A DNA stretch of 64,000 nucleotides from UBA1388 sp964555515. Its GTDB lineage: Bacteria > Patescibacteriota > Microgenomatia > UBA1400 > PJMF01. The notes under the pieces were generated by a model. That model saw only the letters and a program-made list of their open reading frames with translations, did no database searches and was not told the DNA's origin. Below, one piece after another: positions 19,125-27,766 of this stretch. Each line of letters opens with the position of its first letter. The stretch's first letter is position 1. The stretch is from positions 1-64,000 of the forward strand of contig CAZKSJ010000002.1 in the NCBI GenBank assembly GCA_964555515.1. The letters run 5' to 3'. The translations under genes and the position numbers were made by a program.

Positions 19125-20235
19125 CAACTGGTTCCTGGTCAACATTAAACATATTATTCACCTTCTTGGCAAAAGTGCGCTCATTAAAATGACTGGCTCG
19201 CTCTCTCACCTTTACTCCCAAATCAACTACTTTAGGTGGATGTTTCATCAACTCCCAAGTATGGGAAACACATTCAGCCTGACTGTGCCATCCCAATCCA
19301 GATAAGTCTTCACCCAAGACCTCACGCTGACCCCCAGCCAAATATACAAGTGGCACACATGAAGCCGCCATCGCCTCGACAGTACTTATCCCAAAGTGTT
19401 CAACTGCTTCAGGACAAATATTCTCATCAATCCCGTAACCCGCTGCATGCCAATAAATGGTGGCGCTTTGATACAAATCAATTAGCTCTTTTCTAGATAA
19501 ATTAGTTTTAAACTCTATTGGAAAACCCGTCGCCATCTTTTTTAACTCTTTTAACCAAGTTTCATCCTCAGTTGAACCAGCTAAAACCAACTTCCATCTT
19601 TTTGTGACACTCTGATGGGTCAAACATAGCTTTTGAAACATTTCAATTAAAATATCTTGGCGTTTGGAGTGAAGCTGTTTAAAATATCTGCCTACATTCA
19701 AGATCATGGGCTCTTTATGAGGGCTACCGGTAAATTCAGCTTCATTAATCATGGGATGTAAAACTAAATTTACCTGCGCTCGCCAATTTTGCTCAATAAT
19801 TGACTTGGTAAAATATGAGTTAGTATTGATGTGCCGCCAGTTTTTTAATTTCAAACGATCTATAGGAGAAGTAAGTCGATTGGAGAATGGTACCTGGACG
19901 TGTAGGTAGTTGTGATCAGCTAAACTAAAAAATAATGAACCATCACTCACGTAATAAAGCCCATCATAACGGGCTGTCCAAAGTAGCTTAGATGCCGCAG
20001 ATTGCTTTGAACCAAGAGGAGTTTCGACAAACTCAATCGCAGCCAAATCTTGATTCATAAAGTTTTGATACTGTTTTTTAACATAACTCAATGTTTGATC
20101 CTTGGGCAGATGCTGGGATGAAACCGCCACACAAACTTGATGGTTTGCAGCTGCCACACCCGCTACATCTAGTAAGTGCTTTTCGCCACCACCAAAATGA
20201 TTAGGGAAATAGGGTGAATAAAAACAAATGTTCAT
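19117..20235 (-). CDS. GT4-family glycosyltransferase, 372 aa
   Basis: GT-B enzyme. The N-terminal half has FYSPYFPNHFGGGEKHLLDV, and the C-terminal half has ILNVGRYFKQLHSKRQDILI. A donor-site EHFGISTVEAMAASCVP replaces the commoner EGFGLPxLEAM and keeps the E-x7-E spacing. YHAAGYGIDENICPE precedes it, as in ALG11-like GT4 proteins. The ATG at 20235 shares a base with the upstream stop (TGATG). Confidence 0.9.
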   Translation of the reverse strand: MNICFYSPYFPNHFGGGEKHLLDVAGVAAANHQVCVAVSSQHLPKDQTLSYVKKQYQNFMNQDLAAIEFVETPLGSKQSAASKLLWTARYDGLYYVSDGSLFFSLADHNYLHVQVPFSNRLTSPIDRLKLKNWRHINTNSYFTKSIIEQNWRAQVNLVLHPMINEAEFTGSPHKEPMILNVGRYFKQLHSKRQDILIEMFQKLCLTHQSVTKRWKLVLAGSTEDETWLKELKKMATGFPIEFKTNLSRKELIDLYQSATIYWHAAGYGIDENICPEAVEHFGISTVEAMAASCVPLVYLAGGQREVLGEDLSGLGWHSQAECVSHTWELMKHPPKVVDLGVKVRERASHFNERTFAKKVNNMFNVDQEPVDD

Positions 20236-21053
20236 CAATTATTTTTCCACATATCTGCCAATTCCTGCTCAAGCTTTTGGTATTTATCAGCAATGGTGGG
20301 GCTTTGTTGTCTTTCCCAAACCTGAATGTAGACCAACATCCTATTGATTGCTTGAATGGTGGCTTCCATCAATCCCACCTGTCCATCTTTATAACCGCGA
20401 TATTTAATCACTCTTCTTAAGAACTCACCAAATCCTTTTCTCAGTACCGTCAATAAGTTGACATTTGGGATACTTGAATCGGCCAGGAGCCTCGCTTCGA
20501 TCGGAGTCCAGGCTGCTGATTTGATCAATCCAGATGACACATTCCGATGGGAAAAGTGAACTAGCTGTGATTTTAGCGCCACACACTCACCCTGATATCG
20601 TGGACTTTCATGAATATCCCCAAACCATTCCACATCAGCGGATTTATGGAAGGCACGCGTCACCGTGTCTTCCGCCCAACCACCGTACATCAATTCTGTT
20701 CCAAAGAAAATATTCCTGCGAGCCATACTTAAAGCTGCAGTTTGTTTTGTTTCTATTGTTACGCCGATTTCTTTGGCCAAAGTAGGAGTGACTCTTTCAT
20801 CGGCGTCAATATAAATAAACCACTCAGTGGAAACGTGTTTAACAGCCTCATTGCGTAGCTTGGCAAAAGAAGGGTGCTGAAAATGGATAACTTTTGCGCC
20901 TTGTTGTTCGGCGATTTCTGCGGTCTTATCTGTAGAACCAGTGTCGATCAACAAAATTTCCTGGCACCAACGCAACGAATTTAGACAACCCGGCAACATT
21001 GATTCTTCGTTTTTAGCGATGATGACGGCAGTGATGGGTAGATGGTGGTTCAT
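20235..21053 (-). CDS. GT2-family glycosyltransferase (KdtX/WaaE-like), 272 aa
   Basis: GT-A enzyme with AVIIAKNEESMLPGCLNSL, LLIDTGSTDKTAEIAEQQGA and the metal site YIDADERVTPTLA. VTRAFHKSADVEWFGDIHES and VIKYRGYKDGQVGLMEAT are typical of the KdtX-like subgroup and resemble the genes at 6443 and 22022. The ATG overlaps the upstream stop by ATGA. Lipid-linked glycan or LPS-core-like assembly is inferred from subgroup and operon. Confidence 0.91.
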   Translation of the reverse strand: MNHHLPITAVIIAKNEESMLPGCLNSLRWCQEILLIDTGSTDKTAEIAEQQGAKVIHFQHPSFAKLRNEAVKHVSTEWFIYIDADERVTPTLAKEIGVTIETKQTAALSMARRNIFFGTELMYGGWAEDTVTRAFHKSADVEWFGDIHESPRYQGECVALKSQLVHFSHRNVSSGLIKSAAWTPIEARLLADSSIPNVNLLTVLRKGFGEFLRRVIKYRGYKDGQVGLMEATIQAINRMLVYIQVWERQQSPTIADKYQKLEQELADMWKNN

Positions 21054-21967
21054 ATGACTGGTTGTTTACCCCATTGATGAAGCACAAAGTGTGTGGCCGC
21101 TTTGCGATCTAATGGATTTTTAGACGAAAGCAATTGGAAAAACACGCGTCCCACATTAAATTTTGTTCGCCAATCGCCGTATCTGAAGAAAAAAATGAGC
21201 CGATTTCTGTTTTGAAAATACTGATGCAAACTTGATCCCACCCCATCACTTGATCCAGCATTGACGTGCCAGACCTTAGCTTCATCTGAATAATGTATTT
21301 CGTAGCCTAAGTTTTTAACCCGCATTGATAAATCTGTGTCTTCAAAATATAGGAAGTAGTCATTATCTAGACTGCCAATTTTCTCCAAGATCTCTCTCTT
21401 CAATAACAAACAACACCCTGTAGCAAAATCAGATTTGGTCTGTTCTGCAAACTGTCCTTTGTCAATCTCGTCGACACCTCGATGAAAAGCAGACAGATTA
21501 TCCCAATCGATGCTCCCGCCAGCATACCAGATCACTCGTCCGCGATCATCATCTTGATAGCTGTCATAGAAATATTCTCTACCAGCCTGAAAATATATTT
21601 TAGGTGAAATGATACCGCACTCAGGATGAACCTCAAGATAATTAATTAAGTGATTAAAGAGCTGTTCATGAACAACCGTATCATTATTAATTAGCATCAC
21701 ATAATCAACCGACTGTTTCTCGATGGCATACTCAATACCCATGTTGTTACCACCTGTAAAACCCAGGTTAGATTCGCTACGAATCACATCAATCCACTTC
21801 AATTTTCTCAACGCCTTCGGCAATGCATACTCAGTTGCTGAACCGTTATCTACCACAATCACTTGAACTTGATGATTGCCAATATCCGCAGCGACAATGC
21901 TTTTTAAGCACTGTGAGGTGAGCTCGTCAGAATTAAAGTTGACAATGATAATTGCGACTTCGGCCAT
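21050..21967 (-). CDS. GT2-family glycosyltransferase (rhamnosyltransferase-like), 305 aa
   Basis: GT-A enzyme with IIIVNFNSDELTSQCLKSIV, VIVVDNGSATEYALPKALR, MLINNDTVVHEQLFNHLI and DYFLYFEDTDLSMRVKNLGY, the arrangement seen in rhamnosyl- and galactofuranosyl-type GT2 enzymes. With rmlB/C/D nearby, a dTDP-rhamnose donor is plausible but unproven. It heads the seven-gene operon 21967-13068. TATAAT lies exactly 12 nt before its ATG. Confidence 0.91.
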   Translation of the reverse strand: MAEVAIIIVNFNSDELTSQCLKSIVAADIGNHQVQVIVVDNGSATEYALPKALRKLKWIDVIRSESNLGFTGGNNMGIEYAIEKQSVDYVMLINNDTVVHEQLFNHLINYLEVHPECGIISPKIYFQAGREYFYDSYQDDDRGRVIWYAGGSIDWDNLSAFHRGVDEIDKGQFAEQTKSDFATGCCLLLKREILEKIGSLDNDYFLYFEDTDLSMRVKNLGYEIHYSDEAKVWHVNAGSSDGVGSSLHQYFQNRNRLIFFFRYGDWRTKFNVGRVFFQLLSSKNPLDRKAATHFVLHQWGKQPVI

Positions 21968-21973
21968 TTGTTT

Positions 21974-21979
21974 ATTATA
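21974..21979 (-). promoter_or_regulatory. -10 box (TATAAT) of the 21967 operon
   Basis: Perfect TATAAT on the minus strand with its first base at 21979, 12 nt before ATG 21967, so the predicted +1 is the start codon itself. It lies in the 54-nt gap that separates this operon from the GT2 gene at 22022. Confidence 0.7.
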
Positions 21980-22021
21980 TACCTGTTATTATTATTCAAT
22001 TAGGTGCTAGATATCAATCTA

Positions 22022-22930
22022 TTATTTGCTAATTCGCTTCTTAAGCTGCCACCATTTTTTGGTAACTCCTTGAGAATTTGCTACCCGTTCGGCTGCTAAC
22101 CAGTAAGCCAACTCGCGCTGTAGTTGCTCCACCGCCTTCATAACATCCCCCTTTGGCTGATGAGTTAGTGGGCACCCCTGCAATTCCCAAGCCTTTAGCT
22201 CTACGACTAATTGATAAGTACTTTGTAAAAATGACAAGGCAATGCCATGCACATCTTCACTGATCCCTTCTTCGGCAAACAAGCGGCGCATTAATTCCTG
22301 CCGATAGGTATCAATCAACTGACTAGGCTGAATCGTCAATTGAGACTTACCCTCCTTAGCAGAAATAGTCGTGTATCGATCTAAGCGCTGCAGATAATCA
22401 CTTACCGAGCGATAATTATGGTGCTCGATGGCTAAATCCTCAGCAACGGGCAAGTACTCAATCTGACCCTCAATGATTGGTTGGCTGTGAATTTCATTGC
22501 GCCACTTCACTTTGCCACGCCTAAATAACCGTGGTTGGTAGTCTGGCCACCAGCCAGTTTTTTGAATCCACTTGCCGAAGATGATGTTCTTACGAGCGAT
22601 AAAATAGCAGGACACATCTGGGTCTTGAGTGACCACCGTCTCAATTTTTTTCTTTAAGCCGCTGGAAATTATTTCGTCTGCATCCACCAACAATACCCAG
22701 TCAAACTTGGCTTTGCTCAAGGCAAAGTTGCGGGCTGGCTCAACGTACGACACATCCTCTTTAAAATCATAAATTTTTTCAGTGAATTTCTTTGCAATCG
22801 CCTTACTATTATCACTGCTCAGCATATCTACCACCACAATCTCATCAGCCCACTTCACAGACTGGAGAGTGTCTTTGAGGGTTTCCGCCGCATTTTTGGT
22901 ATTGATTACTACAGAAACTTCTGCTGCCAT
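22022..22930 (-). CDS. GT2-family glycosyltransferase (KdtX/WaaE-like), 302 aa
   Basis: GT-A enzyme with VINTKNAAETLKDTLQSVKW, VVVDMLSSDNSKAIAKKF and LLVDADEIISSGLKKKIE. GWWPDYQPRLFRRGKVKW and DLAIEHHNYRSVSDYLQRLD place it in the KdtX-like subgroup. It extends about 40 residues beyond its relatives with a basic C-terminus. GGAGA (22937-22941) six bases upstream of ATG 22930 supports the start. It follows the flippase gene by 31 nt and is the last gene of that operon. Confidence 0.9.
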   Translation of the reverse strand: MAAEVSVVINTKNAAETLKDTLQSVKWADEIVVVDMLSSDNSKAIAKKFTEKIYDFKEDVSYVEPARNFALSKAKFDWVLLVDADEIISSGLKKKIETVVTQDPDVSCYFIARKNIIFGKWIQKTGWWPDYQPRLFRRGKVKWRNEIHSQPIIEGQIEYLPVAEDLAIEHHNYRSVSDYLQRLDRYTTISAKEGKSQLTIQPSQLIDTYRQELMRRLFAEEGISEDVHGIALSFLQSTYQLVVELKAWELQGCPLTHQPKGDVMKAVEQLQRELAYWLAAERVANSQGVTKKWWQLKKRISK

Positions 22931-22961
22931 AAAATGTCTCCATTAACATCGTACAGGGTCT

Positions 22962-24527
22962 TTACCGATGTTGCAAAAGTGAGCTAACTTCAAACTTTAA
23001 TTTTTGATATCCGGTGAGCACTATCACAACTACGTATGCTAGGCCGGTTAACACCATTCCCACAAACATCATCGGTAGGCTACTCAACCACCACGACATA
23101 CCCAGAACTCCAAAGACTGCCATCACTAGACTAGCCAGGATCTGGCGCCAAACCTGATCCCATGGTTCTATAGGCACGTATTTTTTCACCAACCAAAACG
23201 GAATTACTGAAGATAAGCTGATCACCAATGCAGAGATAGCCACGCCTTCATAACCAAATTTAATAACTAGCAATGGTGTCAGCAACCAAGTTAATGCTGT
23301 CCAAAACACCATTAGTTTTAAAGTGGTGGAAATTTTGCCAATCGCGTTGAGAGTGTTCGTTAACGGGGTGGACAAGGCGCTGCCCAAAATACTTAAGGTA
23401 AACAAAATCACGCTTAAAACAGCTGGTTGCCACTTGTTATATTGTGGAATTAAAGTGACTAGCGGATAAATAAATACTGACATACCAATTAAGATAGGAA
23501 AGATTGCCAAGGATATAAAAAATAATGACTTTTCAATCGCTCTTTTTAGCAAATGAGTTTGGCTTTGCAGCCGCGAAAAAGTAGGAAATGTCACCGCCAT
23601 CACGTTCTGGACCGTCAAATTATAGGGATACATGGACCAGTTTTTTGACCACTGTACATAGCCAAAGTCCTTTAGAGGCAAGTACAAACCGAGTGCTAAG
23701 AAAAAGAGGTTGTCCTTGATCCGTGCCAACAAATCATTTAACTGAAACTTAACTCCATAACCCAGTAGTTTTTTTACTGAGGAAGCATAGATACCAATCT
23801 TTGGCCACCAAGGCTTGATGGAGTACATGACTATCACCCCCACAATCGAGCGACCAATGATGGCCGGCGCATAAGCCATCGCCCCCAAACCCTGCCATGC
23901 TAATGCTACCAACACAATATTAAACAATAGTTGTTCCACTATTTGTGGAATCACCAATTTAGAAAAGTCTAACTCCCTTTCTAACTGAATAGCTGGAATG
24001 GTTTTTAAAGAAGCCAGGGGAAATGAGAAACCTAAGGCCAGCAGAATCAGATTGGCGGCGTTTGAGCCGGTTTTTTCTAGTAAAAACCCTGATAAAACAA
24101 TCAGCACACAAACAGCAAATATTAGCCATGACAAAGCCTGCTGCAAGGAAAATGCAGTTGCATAGTCATGATCAGTTGGCTCTGTTTTTGATTGAATTAA
24201 AGCAGCGGCCAGGCCGATATCTGAAAAGAAAACCAAGATACCAATGATCTGCACCACGATTCCATAAACAGCAAAGTCCTCAGGGGAGAAAAAAGAACTC
24301 AAGATAAAGATAGTCACTAAGCCAATTGCTTGCAACAAAATTGTTCTCAAAAAAAATGAAGCTGCCCCACGCACAGACTGGCGTTTGACATGCGCCACAT
24401 ATTGGTCTGTGGTCATGGCGGATTGAGACGCTGCCAAAGTTGGTGAAGGTACGGTCTCATTTGAATTAGGCTCGGCCACGGTCAATAAAGGTACTCGTAC
24501 TGTTGGAGTCAAATTTTTTTTGGCCAT
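22962..24527 (-). CDS. Oligosaccharide flippase (Wzx/MOP superfamily), 521 aa
   Basis: Polytopic membrane protein of the polysaccharide-biosynthesis/MOP exporter type. The N-terminus is cytoplasmic (about 75 residues, Pro/Thr/Ser-rich). It is followed by RGAASFFLRTILLQAIGLVT, AVYGIVVQIIGILVFFSDIG, AAALIQSK and TPLTNTLNAIGKISTTLKL, in the order seen in Wzx and teichuronic-acid flippases. It would move a lipid-linked oligosaccharide across the membrane. A frame opens at 24611, but ATG 24527 (MAKKNLTPTVRV) has AGGGA upstream and lies 2 nt after the previous stop. It is the only flippase in the window, so it probably serves the surrounding transferases. Confidence 0.87.
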   Translation of the reverse strand: MAKKNLTPTVRVPLLTVAEPNSNETVPSPTLAASQSAMTTDQYVAHVKRQSVRGAASFFLRTILLQAIGLVTIFILSSFFSPEDFAVYGIVVQIIGILVFFSDIGLAAALIQSKTEPTDHDYATAFSLQQALSWLIFAVCVLIVLSGFLLEKTGSNAANLILLALGFSFPLASLKTIPAIQLERELDFSKLVIPQIVEQLLFNIVLVALAWQGLGAMAYAPAIIGRSIVGVIVMYSIKPWWPKIGIYASSVKKLLGYGVKFQLNDLLARIKDNLFFLALGLYLPLKDFGYVQWSKNWSMYPYNLTVQNVMAVTFPTFSRLQSQTHLLKRAIEKSLFFISLAIFPILIGMSVFIYPLVTLIPQYNKWQPAVLSVILFTLSILGSALSTPLTNTLNAIGKISTTLKLMVFWTALTWLLTPLLVIKFGYEGVAISALVISLSSVIPFWLVKKYVPIEPWDQVWRQILASLVMAVFGVLGMSWWLSSLPMMFVGMVLTGLAYVVVIVLTGYQKLKFEVSSLLQHR

Positions 24528-24529
24528 AA

Positions 24530-26287
24530 CTAATCCCTTTGTTGGCGCTGGTGGTAAAAAAAAGTCAACACCACCAGCAAAGCCACAGCAGATATTACAT
24601 CCGCCCACCATCTAATCGGTGTTGATGCAAAGTTAATCCCCACCAAGTGCTCACCCGCTGGCACCAGTACTTGGATCAAGCCATCTTTATCGATTGTTGT
24701 TGGCACGCGCTCTCCATCAACCTCTGCTACCCACCCCGGAAAGTACGCCACAGAAAAGCTAATTTGACTATCATCAGTCTGTGCCAACTCGATCAACTTC
24801 TGATGCGTTCTATTTACTAATACTTTGTCCACCAATCTCTCACCTTCATCGAGATTGCATTCAGGATCACACTTAAATGGTTGAGTTGGAGCCTGGTCAA
24901 TCAACTTAAAATCTTTGGGCATAAAGTCCGGTAAAATGCCACTCATCTGCTTCTGAATCTTCAGCTCGTCTGCATAGTACAGTTCTTCTGGGTTATCAAG
25001 TAACGATTCTGCTTTAAAGTACCGAAAGTTGCCTAAAATTAAGAGGATGAGCACTCCTGCAACCAATAACCTACTTGGAAAGCTTTTTACTAAGCGCGTG
25101 GCATAACCAATCATAAGTCCGGAAAAAACTGCTGTCACAGCTAAAAATCTCCACGGAAATTGCACGTATCGCAACAATTCAGTACCTTCCCAAGCAAATA
25201 AAGTTTTCTCGGTAGCCAACAGAATGCTCATGGCAAATAATAAGCACGCCGTCCACAGCAAGCCGTGCTGCCAAAGAAATTTTTGCCTCAACTGACGCTG
25301 ATGCCAGAAGAGTCTAGCCGTCAACAAGCCGGTGATAAAAATTCCCACCAACTGTCCCCAACCTAGAAAAAAGGAGATGCCATCTTCCGGTCCCCAAACC
25401 GATCCACCATATCCCCAATATGGCGTAAATAACTGCCTTAAATAAATAAAATGAAGATGAAAATCAAAGTATCCAGAGATGATCAACTTCTCCACCATAG
25501 TGTAATGTTTCTCAGTAAATGCAGGCAATAAATAAAATGCCGACAACGCTCCCGCCAGAACGTAGGCGGTGCTAAATTTAGGCAAATATTCTTTGACATC
25601 TTCCAGCATGATTTTGCGAAGATGAGATGAATTATTCTGGCTCACTTGATTGGCATTAACCCACATCCATTTGAATCCCAACCATAGCAACACAAACAAT
25701 AAGGCAAACGGAACAAAAATAAGAGTCATTAAGTTATGACTCAAGAAAAGAGTGCACAAACTGAGCAATAATATCCACAAGCCGTGTTTTTGTCGTTTCA
25801 ATATTAGCACTGACCCATATAAAACCATGACTCCAGCCATCATCCCCCAGGCTTCACCCAAAGCACCACGGATGAATAGATTAACTGCCCGGTATGGGGC
25901 GAGCGTAATTGCTGCAGCCGTCATTAATCCACCCAGGCGCCCAAAGAGTGACTTGCCCAATAAATACGCTGCAATGGCTGTACCTAGTGTTGCTAACCAA
26001 AACAATAACTGAACACTGACGGGCAAAGAGAAACCAAATAGCCAAAATAGAGCACCCAAGTAATAAGGAAGAGGGGCATAAAACTCAAACAAAGGCATGC
26101 CGTAACCGTATCCAAGGTTTTGACTCCAGCGGACGGGAAAGTGACCATCTTGTAATGCCCTGCCCATTTCCGCAATTCTTGCGCCATGTACATAGTCGTG
26201 GGTCTTAATCATGCCTGGTTGAAGTAGTTCCCATGACGCAGCGAACACAAGTGCAGCTAGTATCATTCCCACCAAAATCCGCTTCAT
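24530..26287 (-). CDS. PTPS-related/YfhO-like membrane protein, 585 aa
   Basis: Third PTPS-related family member: KTHDYVHGARIAEMGRALQD, FPVRWSQNLGYGYGMPLFEF and YAPLPYYLG (about residues 30-77), then many membrane helices. An extracytoplasmic domain contains the cysteine pair CDPEC and FPGWVAEVDGERVPTT before the last helix. A frame opens at 26341, but ATG 26287 (MKRILVGMILAAL) begins the signal-anchor helix and has a TACAAT 13 nt upstream. It is divergent from the LCP gene and heads the operon with the flippase. Confidence 0.82.
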   Translation of the reverse strand: MKRILVGMILAALVFAASWELLQPGMIKTHDYVHGARIAEMGRALQDGHFPVRWSQNLGYGYGMPLFEFYAPLPYYLGALFWLFGFSLPVSVQLLFWLATLGTAIAAYLLGKSLFGRLGGLMTAAAITLAPYRAVNLFIRGALGEAWGMMAGVMVLYGSVLILKRQKHGLWILLLSLCTLFLSHNLMTLIFVPFALLFVLLWLGFKWMWVNANQVSQNNSSHLRKIMLEDVKEYLPKFSTAYVLAGALSAFYLLPAFTEKHYTMVEKLIISGYFDFHLHFIYLRQLFTPYWGYGGSVWGPEDGISFFLGWGQLVGIFITGLLTARLFWHQRQLRQKFLWQHGLLWTACLLFAMSILLATEKTLFAWEGTELLRYVQFPWRFLAVTAVFSGLMIGYATRLVKSFPSRLLVAGVLILLILGNFRYFKAESLLDNPEELYYADELKIQKQMSGILPDFMPKDFKLIDQAPTQPFKCDPECNLDEGERLVDKVLVNRTHQKLIELAQTDDSQISFSVAYFPGWVAEVDGERVPTTIDKDGLIQVLVPAGEHLVGINFASTPIRWWADVISAVALLVVLTFFYHQRQQRD

Positions 26288-26294
26288 AGATAGT

Positions 26295-26320
26295 ATTGTA
26301 GCGTAATCAGTGGTTATAAT
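26295..26320. promoter_or_regulatory. Divergent promoter pair in a 41-bp gap
   Basis: TACAAT on the minus strand (26300 to 26295) lies 13 nt before ATG 26287. TATAAT on the plus strand (26315-26320) lies 14 nt before ATG 26329. Each promoter's -35 region must lie over the other's -10 or start region, so the two polymerases would exclude each other. Confidence 0.65.
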
Positions 26321-26328
26321 GTGCACTG

Positions 26329-27486
26329 ATGGCAGATTCATTTAAAACTAGCAACCCTGCATACTACTCTCTCGCAGAAGGCGTGCCAGAGAAAACACAG
26401 CCTGCAGAGATGTTTAGTCTTCCCAAATTGCTGCTTAAAGCAACACTATTGGCAATAGGTATATTTTTTGTGATGGTCATTGCAACCGCGCTCATCGCCA
26501 GCATCTTTGCTTACCACCGCGCTAATCAATTTTTAAATCAAGTTCCCCTTAGTTGGTCTGAGGTTTATAACTTATCAAAATTAAGTCAAGCACATCAAGT
26601 AAATAATGACCAAGGCATTTCAAACTTTTTAATCTTGGGCACCGACACTGTGCCTAACAAACCCAACGCACCAGTCCTAACAGATAGCGTCCTGCTCGTT
26701 AGTCTTAATAGTAATAATGGAGAAATCAACCTCATCTCATTACCGAGAGACTTGTGGATAGATGCCTATCAGACCAGAATAAATGCTCTCTACTACTATG
26801 GTCAAGAGCGTTATCCTACGCAACCTGAACTTTTTCCCACAGAGGTGGTTGCGGAACTAACTGGCCTACCAATTCATTACACGTTGATCATTTCTCTAGA
26901 AACACTCAGCCAGATGGTTGATGCCTTGGGAGGCATTGAAGTTGAAGTAGCCGCAAGTTTTACCGATACGCAGTTCCCCAGAGATGAGGTAGACGTTAGA
27001 GCCGAACAAGATCCAACTAAACTTTATAAAACTATTACTTTTACGCAAGGTATCGAGCACATGAGTGGGAGTCGTGTTTTAGAATACGCCCGCAGCCGTT
27101 ATAGCAATGGAGAGACAGGCACTGATCTCAACCGATCTGAGCGACAGCAAGCAGTCATCGCTGGCATAATGAATAAATTGTCCAAGCCCTCGGTCATGCT
27201 TGACCCCAACACCGCTGCCAAAATTTACCTAATCTATGATCAACAACTTGCTACAGCAGTGCCACTGATTGATATAGTCGTCTTTTTAAAACAGCTCTTC
27301 CCCTTGCGAGACCAAATTGTGTTGCAGAGTCATCACCTAGCTATCTATCCAGATGAAGAAAATGGGGTAATTGAGCACCCGCCCATGAAGACAACGCAGG
27401 GCCAGTGGATCTATCAAGTTCGCAATCCTGAGCTTTTCCAACAGGAAATCTATGATAAGCTGGCTATCAAATCTACTCAAAAGTGA
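26329..27486 (+). CDS. LytR-CpsA-Psr (LCP) family protein, 385 aa
   Basis: Membrane-anchored phosphotransferase of the family that attaches polyprenyl-linked glycopolymers to peptidoglycan. There is a cytoplasmic tail of about 33 residues, one membrane helix at about 34-61, and an external LCP domain from about 98. Conserved elements are FLILGTDTVPN (about 100-110), TDSVLLVSL with its acidic residue at 119, ISLPRDLWID with R140 and D141, and YARSRYSNGETGTDLNRSER with the lipid/phosphate-binding arginines. Divergent from the flippase operon and upstream of the rml genes, it is the likely terminal ligase for the locus. Confidence 0.92.
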   Translation: MADSFKTSNPAYYSLAEGVPEKTQPAEMFSLPKLLLKATLLAIGIFFVMVIATALIASIFAYHRANQFLNQVPLSWSEVYNLSKLSQAHQVNNDQGISNFLILGTDTVPNKPNAPVLTDSVLLVSLNSNNGEINLISLPRDLWIDAYQTRINALYYYGQERYPTQPELFPTEVVAELTGLPIHYTLIISLETLSQMVDALGGIEVEVAASFTDTQFPRDEVDVRAEQDPTKLYKTITFTQGIEHMSGSRVLEYARSRYSNGETGTDLNRSERQQAVIAGIMNKLSKPSVMLDPNTAAKIYLIYDQQLATAVPLIDIVVFLKQLFPLRDQIVLQSHHLAIYPDEENGVIEHPPMKTTQGQWIYQVRNPELFQQEIYDKLAIKSTQK

Positions 27487-27498
27487 GTTTTTAAATAT

Positions 27499-27723
27499 AT
27501 GCCAAAAAATACTCAATTTCAGCCGCTGCCAATATTAATGGTTAACCGAATCTTAATCGTGATCGTGATCGGACTTGCTATTTTAGCGGGTTATTTTCAC
27601 GCTAGAATGAGTAACGAAATTAGGATATCTGAACGCCTATTGAGCAACTACCAAACTTGCCAGCAAGCACTGGTGAATTTGGCTGATGCCGATGATCAGC
27701 CTGCTGTAGAGTCATTAGAATGA
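27499..27723 (+). CDS. Small single-span membrane protein, 74 aa
   Basis: Unrecognised. One strongly hydrophobic segment (RILIVIVIGLAILAGYF, about 17-33) is followed by a polar, possibly coiled tail (RISERLLSNYQTCQQALVNL). It lies 12 nt after the LCP gene on the same strand, so it is probably co-transcribed. No Shine-Dalgarno site is visible, which lowers confidence in the exact start. It could be an accessory of the LCP protein, inferred from position only. Confidence 0.55.
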   Translation: MPKNTQFQPLPILMVNRILIVIVIGLAILAGYFHARMSNEIRISERLLSNYQTCQQALVNLADADDQPAVESLE

Positions 27724-27743
27724 TCATAATTTGGATTTATAGG

Positions 27744-27749
27744 TATAAT
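27744..27749 (+). promoter_or_regulatory. -10 box (TATAAT) upstream of rmlB
   Basis: Perfect TATAAT with its first base 23 nt before ATG 27767, giving a predicted leader of about 11 nt. A TTG in frame overlaps the box and is therefore an unlikely start. Confidence 0.55.
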
Positions 27750-27766
27750 TGATAGACAAAGATCTT

